From Chaetomium olivaceum (lineage: Eukaryota > Ascomycota > Sordariomycetes > Sordariales > Chaetomiaceae): 64,000 nucleotides of DNA. The DNA is taken from positions 496,001 to 560,000 of the forward strand of contig JAYWVB010000001.1 in assembly GCA_039881045.1 (NCBI GenBank), in the 5' to 3' direction. Position numbers and translations under genes: made by a program. Shown here one piece after another: positions 8,951 through 18,694 of the stretch. How positions within the stretch are numbered: position 1 is the stretch's first letter; each line of letters begins with the position of its first letter. The notes beneath the pieces were generated by a model. The model made no database searches, had not been told where the DNA came from, and worked only from the letters and a program-made list of their open reading frames with translations.

Positions 8951-11553
8951 ATGAGTTCAAGAAGATCACGCCGGGCTCCGTCTACTGCTCAAGACGACGG
9001 TGCCTCTACTAGTACTCGGTCCAGACGCCATCGCAGCAACCGTGACTCCAGCCATCGCAACCGTGACTCAAGCCAGCACACTTCTAGCCGGCCCGACCCC
9101 AACCTGCTCAACCCCCCGCAGCACCACCCTAGCCAACGCCCGCCATCGGTCGTGTCACGCTATTCGCTGCGCGACCAGTTCGCTGCGACCCGCCAGGAGT
9201 ATGAATTTGGCTTTGACGATGCCTCCTCCATCGTGGAACGGTCGACCTTCGCCTCGGAAGCCGTCCAAGGCGATGCGGCCGGCGGAATTCCTGGGACGGC
9301 ACGTTTAGCTTTCTCTTCCGGCCGCGTCATCAGTCGAGATTGCTATGAGCTCTTGTGTTTGCCAAGGGGCCAGTCTCTGTCCCCTGATCAGGTTTGGGAA
9401 GCCGCACATCGTCTCGCCCAGGTTTTAGCAGTCGAAAAACAGCCGCCCAGCTTGCAAGGCCCGGCAGCTTTCCAGCTGGGTTTGGCGCAAGTGGCTGTCG
9501 AGACCCTGGTTGACCCTTCTCGAAGGCTGGGTTATGATCTCGCGAGGGCTAGCAAGATTGATTCAGACTCCGACGAGGAGGGCATCTACGATGATTTCTC
9601 GGACCTGGAAGGCAGCGGGAGCTATGAGGCTAGGCTTCAAGAGCAGTACCTCCTTCTCACTCAGCGAGAGTCTCGAGCGGGTACCGACGTCGGTCTTCGG
9701 TTGGACGCCACATCTGTCGTTGGTTTCGTTGCTTCTCGCTTGGGTCCACGCCGTGACGAAGATTCTCAACGGGGTGCATGGCGTTTCGTTGCCTCTCAAC
9801 CTCAGCGTGGTCCACGGCGGCATGATCTAAGACCAGAGATCTTAGACTTCTCTATTCAGAAAACAACCAGCACCAGCCTGTCGACTCTGCGAAAGCCTAT
9901 CGAGAGGACGGCTGGGAGGGCCGTTGAGAGCACCATTCTTTTTATCCGGAATCTGGTCACTGGAGGAAGGCGCATAAGGGAGCACGCTATCTTCTTCTCA
10001 CAGACCCGACCCTGACAGTCACTGCGTCGGCACACGGGCTATTGGATGAGCCATTCAAGCTTACGCCACTCCTCCTTGATCGTTACCAGCCACCGGGGCC
10101 CCCGATGCACGGAAGGGGGCGCGTCGAGAAGCTACTGGCGTCCCGATTTCTTCCTGGTCTGACCCTAAACTTCCGCCAGGAGCTCTTCTGGAAAAGAGAG
10201 CCTGTCCCTGGCGCTCTCCCGCAATTTGTCATCGAGCAAGAGCTAGAAGTTCTCCCTCGTCCTTCCACGACAACCCGGTTAGGCCAATCTATCAACCTAT
10301 TTGGTCGTCATCGTCCGCCCCTCAATATCGAAATCTCGGCTCGGAAGCTGCTTGGCCGCAGAAGCGAGCTGCTCCCGAGCCTGGGGCTTGCTGTCCACCA
10401 ACGGGTTGGCCCCGGCACGGCCTTCCTCGTGGCAGACGCAGACGACTGGAAGCTCCGGCCATCTAAAGAATGCCAAACGATGCCCAAGTTCACCAAAGCC
10501 TTAGGCGGTCTCGCACCCCTACTCAACAGGCTGCGTACCCCGCCGACCGTCGAAATCGGGTATGCCTTTGGCAGACACGACCTAGGCATGCACTCCGGCC
10601 AAGCCCTCACCAAGCCCACCACAAAGGGCCTCTCAGCCCTCGACCACGACCTCGACGAGCAGAAGCCCAGCGCCTGGTCCATCTCCACGGGTCTGAGCCC
10701 CAACACGGCAGTGGGCTACCTGCGCTACGGCCGCGACCTCTTCACCTCGCCCGACGCAAGCGAGACGCACCACAAAACGGGCGGCTTCCGCGCCGAGGCC
10801 GAGCTGGCCGCCACCTCGCCGCACGACTTCTTCCTCGCCTTCCGCGCCCTCAAGCGCGTCGGCCGCTTCTCCAAAGCCGGCCTCGAAGTCGGCCTCTCCA
10901 CCAGCAACCTGCACGTCTCGCTCTACTGGTCGCGCCTCGGCCAGCGCATCAGCCTGCCCATCCTCACCACCGTCACCACCATCACCAGCGCAGCCACCAC
11001 CACCGGCGCCGCTGGCGTCACCGGCCCCATCAACCTCCCCATCAGCCACCTCCTCCTCACCACCCTCCTCCTCCCGCTAACCGCCTTCTCCGCCTACGAG
11101 GCCTACACCAACCTCCGGCGCAAGACCCAAGCCGCGGACGCGCTCAAGTCGCGGCGGGCCGCGCAGCTGGCCGCGCACGTGGCGGCGCGGCGCGCCGAGG
11201 CCGATAAGCTGACGGTGGTGTTAGCGGCGGGCGTGGGGCCGCGGCAGGCGGCGGCGCGGAAACGCGGCGGGCTGGTGATCCTGAGCGCCAAGTACGGCGT
11301 GCGCGGGGCGCCGCCGGACGAGGTGGCGGACGTGACGATTGCGGTGGCGGGGCTGATCCGGGTGGAGGACGAGGAGGACGAGGAGGATGAGGGGGATGAG
11401 CTGGTGATTCCGGGCGGGGTGAGGAAGGGCAGGTTGTTGGGGTTCTGGGATCCGGCGCCGGGGAGGGAGAAGGTGTTGCGGGTGGTGTATTTGTGGGAGG
11501 GGAAGGAGGCGGTGGCGGAGGTCAAGGGGAGGGAGGAGCTGAGGTTGCCTTAG
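8951..11553 (+). CDS. DnaJ/DUF3395 protein (DNAJC11-like), degenerate J domain
   Basis: Likely mitochondrial membrane-associated J-protein resembling DNAJC11. A charged N-terminus (MSSRRSRRAPS) is followed by a J-like region: RDCYELLCLPRGQSLSPDQV, then LVDPSRRLGYDLAR. The catalytic HPD tripeptide is absent at its expected place. The middle is beta-rich (LLDEPFKLTPLLLDRYQPPG). The C-terminus is a DUF3395 domain (VVLAAGVGPRQAAA to the end). The frame differs between 8951-9806 and 9985-11553. One consistent model is exons 8951..9806, 9860..9922 and 9983..11553 (829 residues), removing introns of 53 and 60 nt; the acceptor at 9859 has a good pyrimidine tract, while the one at 9982 is weak (GAG). 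A frameshift near 9750 is the alternative. The ATG at 8951 is chosen because the preceding stretch lacks family likeness. Confidence 0.72.
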
Positions 11554-11867
11554 CTCCCTCCCGTCCGTCTGTGTAAGGGGTGCTTGGTATGCGGGTTTGA
11601 GACCAAGTGGCTACGTGATGATACGCGTGACGCTGATGATGAAGATGATGATGACGGATGGATGATCGATGATGGATGATCGATATGCGGTTGGAAACAA
11701 GGCCAGGCCCGCAGGCATACTTTTTTGAGAAATACACGCTGATGGTTGTAAACACTTGTTGATTGCGCCCGGGGAGCCGGCACGCCGAAAACAGAATCAA
11801 TATACAGTTCTGGCGCACATGTCCGACCATATGTGAAATCCGTGCCTAATCTACAAGTCTCCTCATG
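11554..11867. other. Convergent intergenic interval with GATGAT-type simple repeats
   Basis: 314 bp between converging genes. At 11620-11690 a run built on GATGAT/GGATGATCGAT is low complexity. It is otherwise unremarkable 3' UTR sequence. Confidence 0.5.
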
Positions 11868-14392
11868 TCATCGAACCTTCCGTCCATTGTCCGGAGAACC
11901 GCGTTTTGGAGTGGACGATGCGCTCGACTCCAGCGACATCTTCTCGAGGCAAGTTCCTAGTGTGTTCCCCTGCATCAGTTGCTCGGCCTTGGTCTCGAGG
12001 CCGATCGAGTACGCCGGCCAGGAGGTGTGGACCGCTTGTTTCAAAGGCCCGTATATTACATGGTCCGCCTCTATGTCGACAAACTGCTGGAGCAGGTCAA
12101 CATCTTCCGGCCGCATTAGGCCTACCTGGAGACGCAGGACCGCCGCCGCGAGGTAGTGCACCCGACTTTGGTCGTGTATTCCTTTGGTGAGAAGTAACAT
12201 CGTCGATCGGCGGGCTTCGAGGAAGGAAGAGCCCGCGCTGGTTTCGATCGCGTTCATGGTGATGTGGTTGAGGACACCGAGGAAATGGAGCAGGAAGCTG
12301 TCAGTGCCCTCGAATCCGTGGCGTAAGTAGTAGAGACGCATGACCGTCTCGAAATGGTTTACGGCTTCGTTGTAGATGTCACGCGGCGTGTGGGCTAGCG
12401 GTAACCACGGGCTTCCGGTAAAGTCCAGAATGGGCGTGATGAGGTCGATAAGCATGTGGTTGTAGTACATGTGCAGCTTCAGCTGGTGTGGCAATACGAT
12501 TTTCTTGGGCGTGAGAGGCTCTGGGAGGTTATCCTGCCATGCCCTAAGCCGGCAGTAGAAATGGAAGATTTGCTCGACCGATAATTTTGTAGGCCGGCCA
12601 TGGCCCGAGAACATGAGCGTTGAGACCTCGTTCATGATGGTCCAGAAGTCGGCGAGGGCCTTGAAAACGAGCCCGTGGTACGTTGGTAAACGGGACTGGC
12701 TCAAGGGATACTTCACCCAGAGCTCACCATACCACTGCGGGCATTCCAAGGGGTCGGGAAGAGGTGTTGGAGGTTTACTAATCGGGGGTGGCCTCAAGTA
12801 ATGGTAGCTGCAGAGACTGTAGCCATCGTCAGTCGGCATCTCGGAACCGTTCCACGGGAGTTGTCGTAACGTACTTTTGCCAGCAGAACAACCCCCATGC
12901 AGTGTATGTCCTTGCACGCTGCATATCAGGGCTGTGGTGTTCAAGTGGGGGACCTAGGAGTTGGATCTCGTCGGCCATCTCTATAGCCTTTACGGTGAAG
13001 CGCCAGCCGATTTTATCGGAGCCATTGAGGTTGTAGATGAGGGTCAAGAGCAGCGCAGCTTGTATTGTCATAAGCCTTGTCTGCTCCCACTCCATATCTC
13101 TGCTTTCCCAGGTCGGATCAGCAGGGTTCCTGAACGGCCTCTCCAGCTCCGACTCAACCTCGAGAAGCCGCTTGGCTTCGGCGAGAAATTGGTAGCCCAT
13201 ATTTTTGGGGTTCCAAAACTCTGCGCGTCCCTGCAGGCCGCGATGGCAGAACTAGAAATGATTAGCCGAAGGACGCCCTTGGATGCGGCAGAGACTCACG
13301 CATCCCATGCACAATAGAGCATTAACCAAAAGCGAGGAGCAGAAACGTGTGTTCTCGGTGCCCATATCCTCCAGGAACAAGTCCTTGTGGAAAAATGCAA
13401 ACCAATCGTAGTCGAAGAGGAAGTAGTCGTGCAGAATCTTCCGTAATAAGCCATCATCGTTGCTCACGGTCGTCCACTTCGACGGCTTCACCGAGTCCAG
13501 CCAGGGGTGCACGACGGTCGCAGATAGGTAGGGCTTCTCATACGGATCCAGTTGCCCGGCACCGTAAACGGAGCCGGCACCATTTGCCGCACCGGTCAAG
13601 AGTCGTTGCTGAGGCCGGTGGTGGCCAGGTTGGTGGGACGAGGTCGTAGACTGCCGAAGGGCATATTCGTAGACGACCGAGTCTAGATACGGGTTGTCCG
13701 TGTTTCGCAGGAAGGGGGGCATATCGGGAAGATAAGGAAACTCGTAGCGAAACCTGGCCTCCGGGACCAAAGCTAACTGAACGAGCATGTCCCCATAGTT
13801 CACATGACGGAGGATGGTGCCAGCATCGCTGCCGCTCCGAATTCGTCGGAATACCTCCTTGGCTTCCTGCTCGGATCTCGCCTGCAACACATCATAAACC
13901 TGTTCAAACGCCGATTTTTGGCTCTGCAGCTCATTGAATTTGCGCTTGAGCGCTTGAGTGTGTGTCTCGGCCGCATTGGTGTCGAACTCGCAGGCGGTGC
14001 CCCGGTCACGGCAGATGGAGCAAACCGGCCGGTCGCCATCGCACTGTGGACGAGGTGATGGTTAGTGACCAGAATCCAAGGCATAGCGTACAAATGTGCC
14101 GATCCGTCTCGGTATTAAGAAGCAGGATCAAGTATCATACCTTGGATTTGCGCTTCCTGCACGCACCGCACGCGGCGGTGGTTGCTTGGCCCCTCTTCCT
14201 CCGGGCAGGAACCACTGGCGAGGCGGTGCCGGGACTTGAAGCGGCGGTCGGGGAAGTGCGGGCTGTCGATTGTTCGCGCGACCTGTCGATCTCAATGGCC
14301 GTAGCGTTCGCAGGTAGAAGGCGCCGCAACGGCCCGCCAGGTTGTTGCTGTCTGTCGAGAGGCGAGGCCGATTCGGATCTTGACGGCATCAT
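11868..14392 (-). CDS. Zn2Cys6 transcription factor, NirA/NIT4-like
   Basis: Binuclear zinc-cluster regulator. Minus-strand exons 14392..14141, 14043..13300, 13251..12875 and 12816..11868 give 773 residues. The zinc cluster CGACRKRKSK-CDGDRPVC-SICRDRGTAC spans the first exon junction. A heptad region (QALKRKFNELQSQKSAFEQV) follows and would mediate dimerisation. The middle-homology domain (fungal-specific TF domain) contains VHPWLDSVKPSKWTTVSNDD, LLVNALLCMGCFCHRGLQGR and WRFTVKAIEMADEIQLLG. The overall layout resembles nitrate regulators NirA/NIT4, but this subfamily is large and its target genes cannot be read here. I chose the MM start at 14392; the frame stays open upstream to 14590, so an N-terminal extension is possible. 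All introns are GT-AG (48-97 nt). Confidence 0.85.
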
Positions 14393-15126
14393 GGCGGGCG
14401 CGGTCGCGGGGCAGAGCTCCCTGAAGCGTGTGCTGCTACTGCTGCTGTCAGGACCGCGTGATCGACGGTCAATGGGGGATAATTCGTGCGAGGAGGAGCA
14501 AAGGCCGTATGAAGAGCTGGCGCTGGCTGTTGAAGGCAACTGCTGAAGGAACAGGACCTCAATAAAAGCACCATTGTTCGAGGACCGCACCTCGCCCGGC
14601 GCTGAAGGAAGTTGTAGTAGTAGCCTTGGCTACCATAGACCACCACAAAAAGTCACCTTCCCATTCGGCAGCGAATCATAACCGGAATTCTCTCCGCTTC
14701 GCTCTTCATTCGCTCTTGGGAGCCCACGCCGACGCTGCCGGATGCAGTGGAGTGCAGAGGAGATGCCCCTGTTCGGCACAGTACTTAGTGGGTCTATCGG
14801 CAACTTTCTGGTAAATTTCGCCGGATCCTAAAAGGCGGTGGGTCGGGCCGGACGAGTCTTGCAGCGTTGTCTGCCCCCCGAACCTCTCAAGCCATGTGGG
14901 ACGAACTAGGAACCAATTCCGCCGTGAGCTTCGATTAAAAGTGGAGAGTTATGGACGAAACGAAAAGCCGGTGGATAAAATCAGGTGAACACCCATGGGT
15001 GGAATTGGTTGAGGTCGTGAGAGCCTGGAAGCACAACCGTGGTGGTATTGGGCGGGAGTTGCATTATTTTCCCCAGGTACCTCTCCGAGCTATCGTGCTT
15101 CCCAGGGAAGCGGAACTCTCAGGGAA
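14393..15126. other. Upstream region of the Zn2Cys6 gene
   Basis: About 730 bp, including the likely promoter and 5' UTR of the zinc-cluster gene on the minus strand. No other gene is supported. Confidence 0.4.
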
Positions 15127-15156
15127 CTGCTGCAGGCGACTCCACAGATTGACCAA
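15127..15156 (+). repeat. Dispersed 30-bp repeat, copy 1
   Basis: A 30-bp stretch beginning CTGCTGCAGGCGACTCC is found again, base for base and inverted, at 53423-53452. A 30-base exact match in 64 kb is not expected by chance. This copy lies 58 bp before the start of the broken gene at 15215. Confidence 0.8.
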
Positions 15157-15214
15157 TCGAGAACAACCCGCCTCCCAACGACACCCCATCAGAAACATCA
15201 GCAGCAACAACCGT

Positions 15215-16203
15215 ATGGCGTCAATAGCATCTAGGTCAACAACAGCCTCGTCGGCATCGGCTTCATCGGCAGTTCCGTCTATATCTACTATAACTACTCC
15301 AGTAGAGTTGACGCAAGATGAGGGCTGAAGATAACCCTACCGTACGTTTCACGAATGTACAAGATCTCTTTGACGTGATTGATTGTGTTACTGGGGATTT
15401 CCTCACTGTTACAGGTATGATACTATCCTGTTATTTCTAGGTAATATACCAACTGTTTAGACGTCTCTCCTCTTCATCTCACCGAAATCGAGCTTGAGCG
15501 AGAAAAACAACACCGCAAGTTCCGTTTCCGCCGTTACCATAGCACGTCCAGGATCTTAATCATCACAGTCCCAACCGGAGTACACGAGCATTTACATACA
15601 CTTCTTTATGAGCGATATCGTGACCTACTCGTTCTAGATGGTAGAAGCGAAAGCTGGGAATCAATTGCTTCTAGGACACTTCGACGGCAAGGCCATCCTG
15701 GAGGAGATGGCGGAGAAGGCGATTCGACGGGCGGTCCACTGCCGGAACGTGAAGGAATAGGCAAGTGGCCAACACTAGTCATAGAGGCCGGAGACTCCGA
15801 ATCATTAGGCCAGCTTCATAACGACATGCGGTGGTGGTTTCAGACATCAAACCACGACGTCAAAATCGTCATTCTCGCGAAATTCGACCGCCGGCAACAT
15901 TATATTCTGCTAGAGAAATAGGAGGAAGAAATCTGGCGTCCACAAGGAGCGATCACGCGGGGACGGGCTGCTGCTATATTGCAGCAGAATGGCGTTCTCG
16001 AGCCGGTGCAACGGCAGTCAATCACTATCACTCGCGATGATACAACAAATCCGGTGTCGTACAATGTCACTAGGGGGCCATTAGTACTCGGATTTCGACT
16101 TCTTTTTCTTCGCGACCCAGGCCCGCAAGAGGGAGACATTTCAATTAGCATTCCGAGCCTACAGCAGTATGCACAGCGCGTCTGGACCCAGGTGCCGCAT
16201 TAG
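15215..16203 (+). pseudogene. Decayed gene of an expanded fungal family, PD-(D/E)XK-like
   Basis: I recognise the layout of a multi-copy fungal hypothetical family. The N-terminus is Ser-rich (MASIASRSTTASSASASSAV) and ends VELTQDE. The frame then shifts by one base near 15320 and continues with VRFTNVQDLFDVIDCVTG. An intron (15415..15460, GTATGA to TTTAG) is followed by LTEIELEREKQHRKFRFRRY. The core reads WPTLVIEAGDSESLGQLHND, then MRWWFQTSNHDVKIVILAKF. At 15919-15921 a TAG stands in LLEK-stop-EEE, where I would expect a tryptophan codon (TGG). The frame then runs on through SYNVTRGPLVLGFRLLFLRD to a normal end at 16203. The IEAG..E and KIVILAKF strands suggest a restriction-endonuclease-like fold, which is inference. 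Two lesions in an otherwise well-kept frame make it a recent pseudogene. Confidence 0.7.
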
Positions 16204-16213
16204 ACAAAGAACG

Positions 16214-16253
16214 CGGCAGCCAAGTCGGAGCGGCCTCGGACGTGAGTGGTCGG
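16214..16253 (+). repeat. Dispersed 40-bp repeat, copy 1
   Basis: 40 bp beginning CGGCAGCCAAGTCGGAGCGG recur at 30273-30312 with one C/T difference. This copy starts 11 bp after the stop of the broken gene. Confidence 0.8.
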
Positions 16254-16695
16254 TCATCATCTTGCTGTGCAGTAAAACCAGGCCTCGCCGCCGGGGAGTC
16301 GGGGAGGGTCAAGCAAATCGCTTCACAATCGCCAGCCAATAACACCCTTGTCTCCTTCGCCGGGAGATGGACGGACCTTGCAGCTGCAGCCGCAGCTTGC
16401 TGCTCCAAATTTTCCCCAAAGCCAGCGGCCAGTGGCAGGGTTTTCGCCGTTTTCGGCGCCCCATGGACGTGGAGTTGCAGCGGGGTTATTCCGTCTGTTT
16501 GATGGCGGGGCTGCTCCAACGTCTGATGTCGGTGACTGTGACTCAAACCTGCGACACTGCCAATCGATAAGTGTTTGGGCCTGAATCGAATTGACTTGAC
16601 TGTAACTGAAAGAACGATATTCTGATTCTTTCACAACACAAAAAACACAACAACTACTTCCATATTTCCTCATCCCTCATCCCCCATCCGTCACA
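16254..16695. promoter_or_regulatory. LYS1 upstream region
   Basis: About 440 bp before LYS1, ending in a CA-rich stretch next to the start codon that fits a fungal 5' UTR. No specific site is recognised. Confidence 0.4.
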
Positions 16696-18266
16696 ATGGC
16701 TCCCACCGTGCTACATCTCCGCAGCGAGACCAAGCCCCTCGAGCACAGATCGGCCCTGACACCGACAACAACTGCCGCCCTGATCAAGGCCGGCTATGTT
16801 ATCAACGTTGAGCGTTCGCCCTTGAGGATATTCGACGATGCCGAGTTTGAGGCTGCCGGTGCTACCCTGGTGCCCGAGCACAGCTGGGTTGATGCCCCCA
16901 AGGAGCACATCATCATCGGCCTGAAGGAGCTGGAAGAGAAGGAATGCAAGTAGCAAACCTACAATATTCCATGTCATATATGACTGTCTTGCTAACACTT
17001 TCTGAGCAGTCCCCCTCAAGCATGTGCATGTTCAGTTTGCCCACTGCTGTATGACACGTTGTTCACCCCACTCGAAAAATGCCGGCTTCTAATGAATATT
17101 GGAATATAGACAAGCAGCAGGCTGGTTGGGAGAACGTTCTGGCTAGATTTCCCAGGGGCGGCGGTACCTTGCTGGACCTGGAATTCCTGGTCGACGAGAA
17201 TGGCCGTCGTGTTGCTGTTCGTTTTCACACCAAACCTGCTGTCAAACCGACACTAACCCGAGTTCCTAGGCCTACGGCTACCACGCCGGCTTCGCTGGTG
17301 CTGCCCTTGCCATTGAGGTGTGGGCTTGGCAGTTGAACCACAGCGAGCCCTTCCCGGGGGTCGAGAGCTACCCGAACGAGGATGCACTTATCTCCAATGT
17401 CAAGAAGGCGCTGGCCTCAGGGATTGAGAAGTCAGGGCAGGCCCCGAGTGTCATTGTCATTGGTGCCCTCGGCCGTTGCGGGTCAGGCGCCGTTGAAGCT
17501 CTGCGCAAGGTTGGCCTTCCTGAGGAGAACATCGTCAAGTGGGATATGGCCGAGACCGCGCGCGGCGGGCCGTTTAGTATGTCCACCCCTAGTTATTCAC
17601 ACTTGTTATATGTTTCTGTCTCTTGTTAACGCGCTGTTTAGAGGAGATTACAGACAACAACATCTTCGTGAATTGTATATATCTAGCCAAGAAGATCCCG
17701 AATTTTGGTAATACTTCCTTTACCAAACCGAACGCCCTAACCCACCACTTCTTCACAACCACTAACACTACCCAGTCAACCACGAGTCCCTCCAGGTCCC
17801 GGACCGCAAGCTTTCCGTCGTGTGCGACGTCTCAGCCGTACGCCCCCTCCACACCAGTCTTTCCCAACCCCAGTCGCACTAACAGAACCCTGCTCAGGAC
17901 ACGACCTCCCCCTTCACCCCCGTCCCCATCTACACCGTGGCCACGACCTTCGACAAGCCCACGGTCCCAGTCGAGGGCCTGCAGAGCGGCCCGCCGCTGT
18001 CAGTCATCTCGATCGACCACCTGCCGTCGCTGCTGCCGCGCGAGGCGTCCGAGGCCTTCAGCCGTACGTGTCACCCCTCCTTTTTAAGTGCCTCCTGGGC
18101 TGTCCACAAAGTAGTAGAGTAATAACTGACTTTTCTTGATATAGGCGACCTCCTCCCCTCGCTCCTTGCCCTCAACGACTGGCAGAACACGCCCGTCTGG
18201 GCCAGGGCTGAGAAGCTCTTCAAGGACAAGGTCGCGACCCTGCCGGCTAGCGCGCTGGAGAAGTAA
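16696..18266 (+). CDS. LYS1: Saccharopine dehydrogenase (NAD+, L-lysine-forming)
   Basis: Last step of the alpha-aminoadipate lysine pathway: saccharopine + NAD+ to lysine + 2-oxoglutarate. Eight exons (16696..16945, 17010..17048, 17110..17216, 17270..17576, 17642..17707, 17776..17837, 17898..18063, 18145..18266) give 372 residues, the usual length. Conserved stretches are LRSETKPLEHRSALTP, FPLKHVHVQFAHCYKQQAGW, AAYGYHAGFAGAALAIE, the Rossmann motif VIGALGRCGSGA, and PIYTVATTFDKPTVPVE. The first intron (16946..17009) uses a GC donor (GCAAGT) with an AG acceptor; all others are GT-AG. With seven introns in 1.1 kb of coding sequence it is the most intron-dense gene here. It converges with IMP dehydrogenase. 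Confidence 0.95.
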
Positions 18267-18694
18267 GCAGCATTAGCAGGATCAGCACAGCAATCTTAAA
18301 CTGTCTTTAGAATAGACGGTGATAAAATCGGAGTTTTGCCTGAGTAATAGACAAAAGTTATGACAAAGCAAGCCACCTTCCATCATTCTATGCTGTAACC
18401 AACAACATCGTGAACGCGTGTTTTTTGTATCTCTCACGTTGATCCGCAATAGACGGAACATGGGTATCGATGCCATTTCATTGCCGGCAGAGCAACTCGC
18501 GTCTCGTATATTCAGCGTATGTGCTAGAAAAACGCGTACCCGAAGGCAGGGTGATCCTCCCTGTTACGAAATGATCGCGGCCCAATGACCCCCACCTATT
18601 TCCCATCCAACTCCGTAACATCACAGCAGCCATCCCAAACCATTTTATGTTTTCCGTTCCATTCACGTTCATTGCGCATACCCAACTATGTCAA
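18267..18694. other. Convergent LYS1/IMPDH intergenic interval
   Basis: About 430 bp holding the two 3' UTRs. Nothing else is seen. Confidence 0.45.

Noticed and set aside
10470..11207. 245-codon open frame rich in Arg/His/Pro
   Set aside because: Out-of-frame reading of the GC-rich DUF3395 gene; composition is typical of a shadow frame.
14951..15214. Upstream extension of the broken gene to an ATG at 14951
   Set aside because: The stretch contains the dispersed 30-bp repeat and shows no likeness to the family's Ser-rich N-terminus, which begins at 15215.
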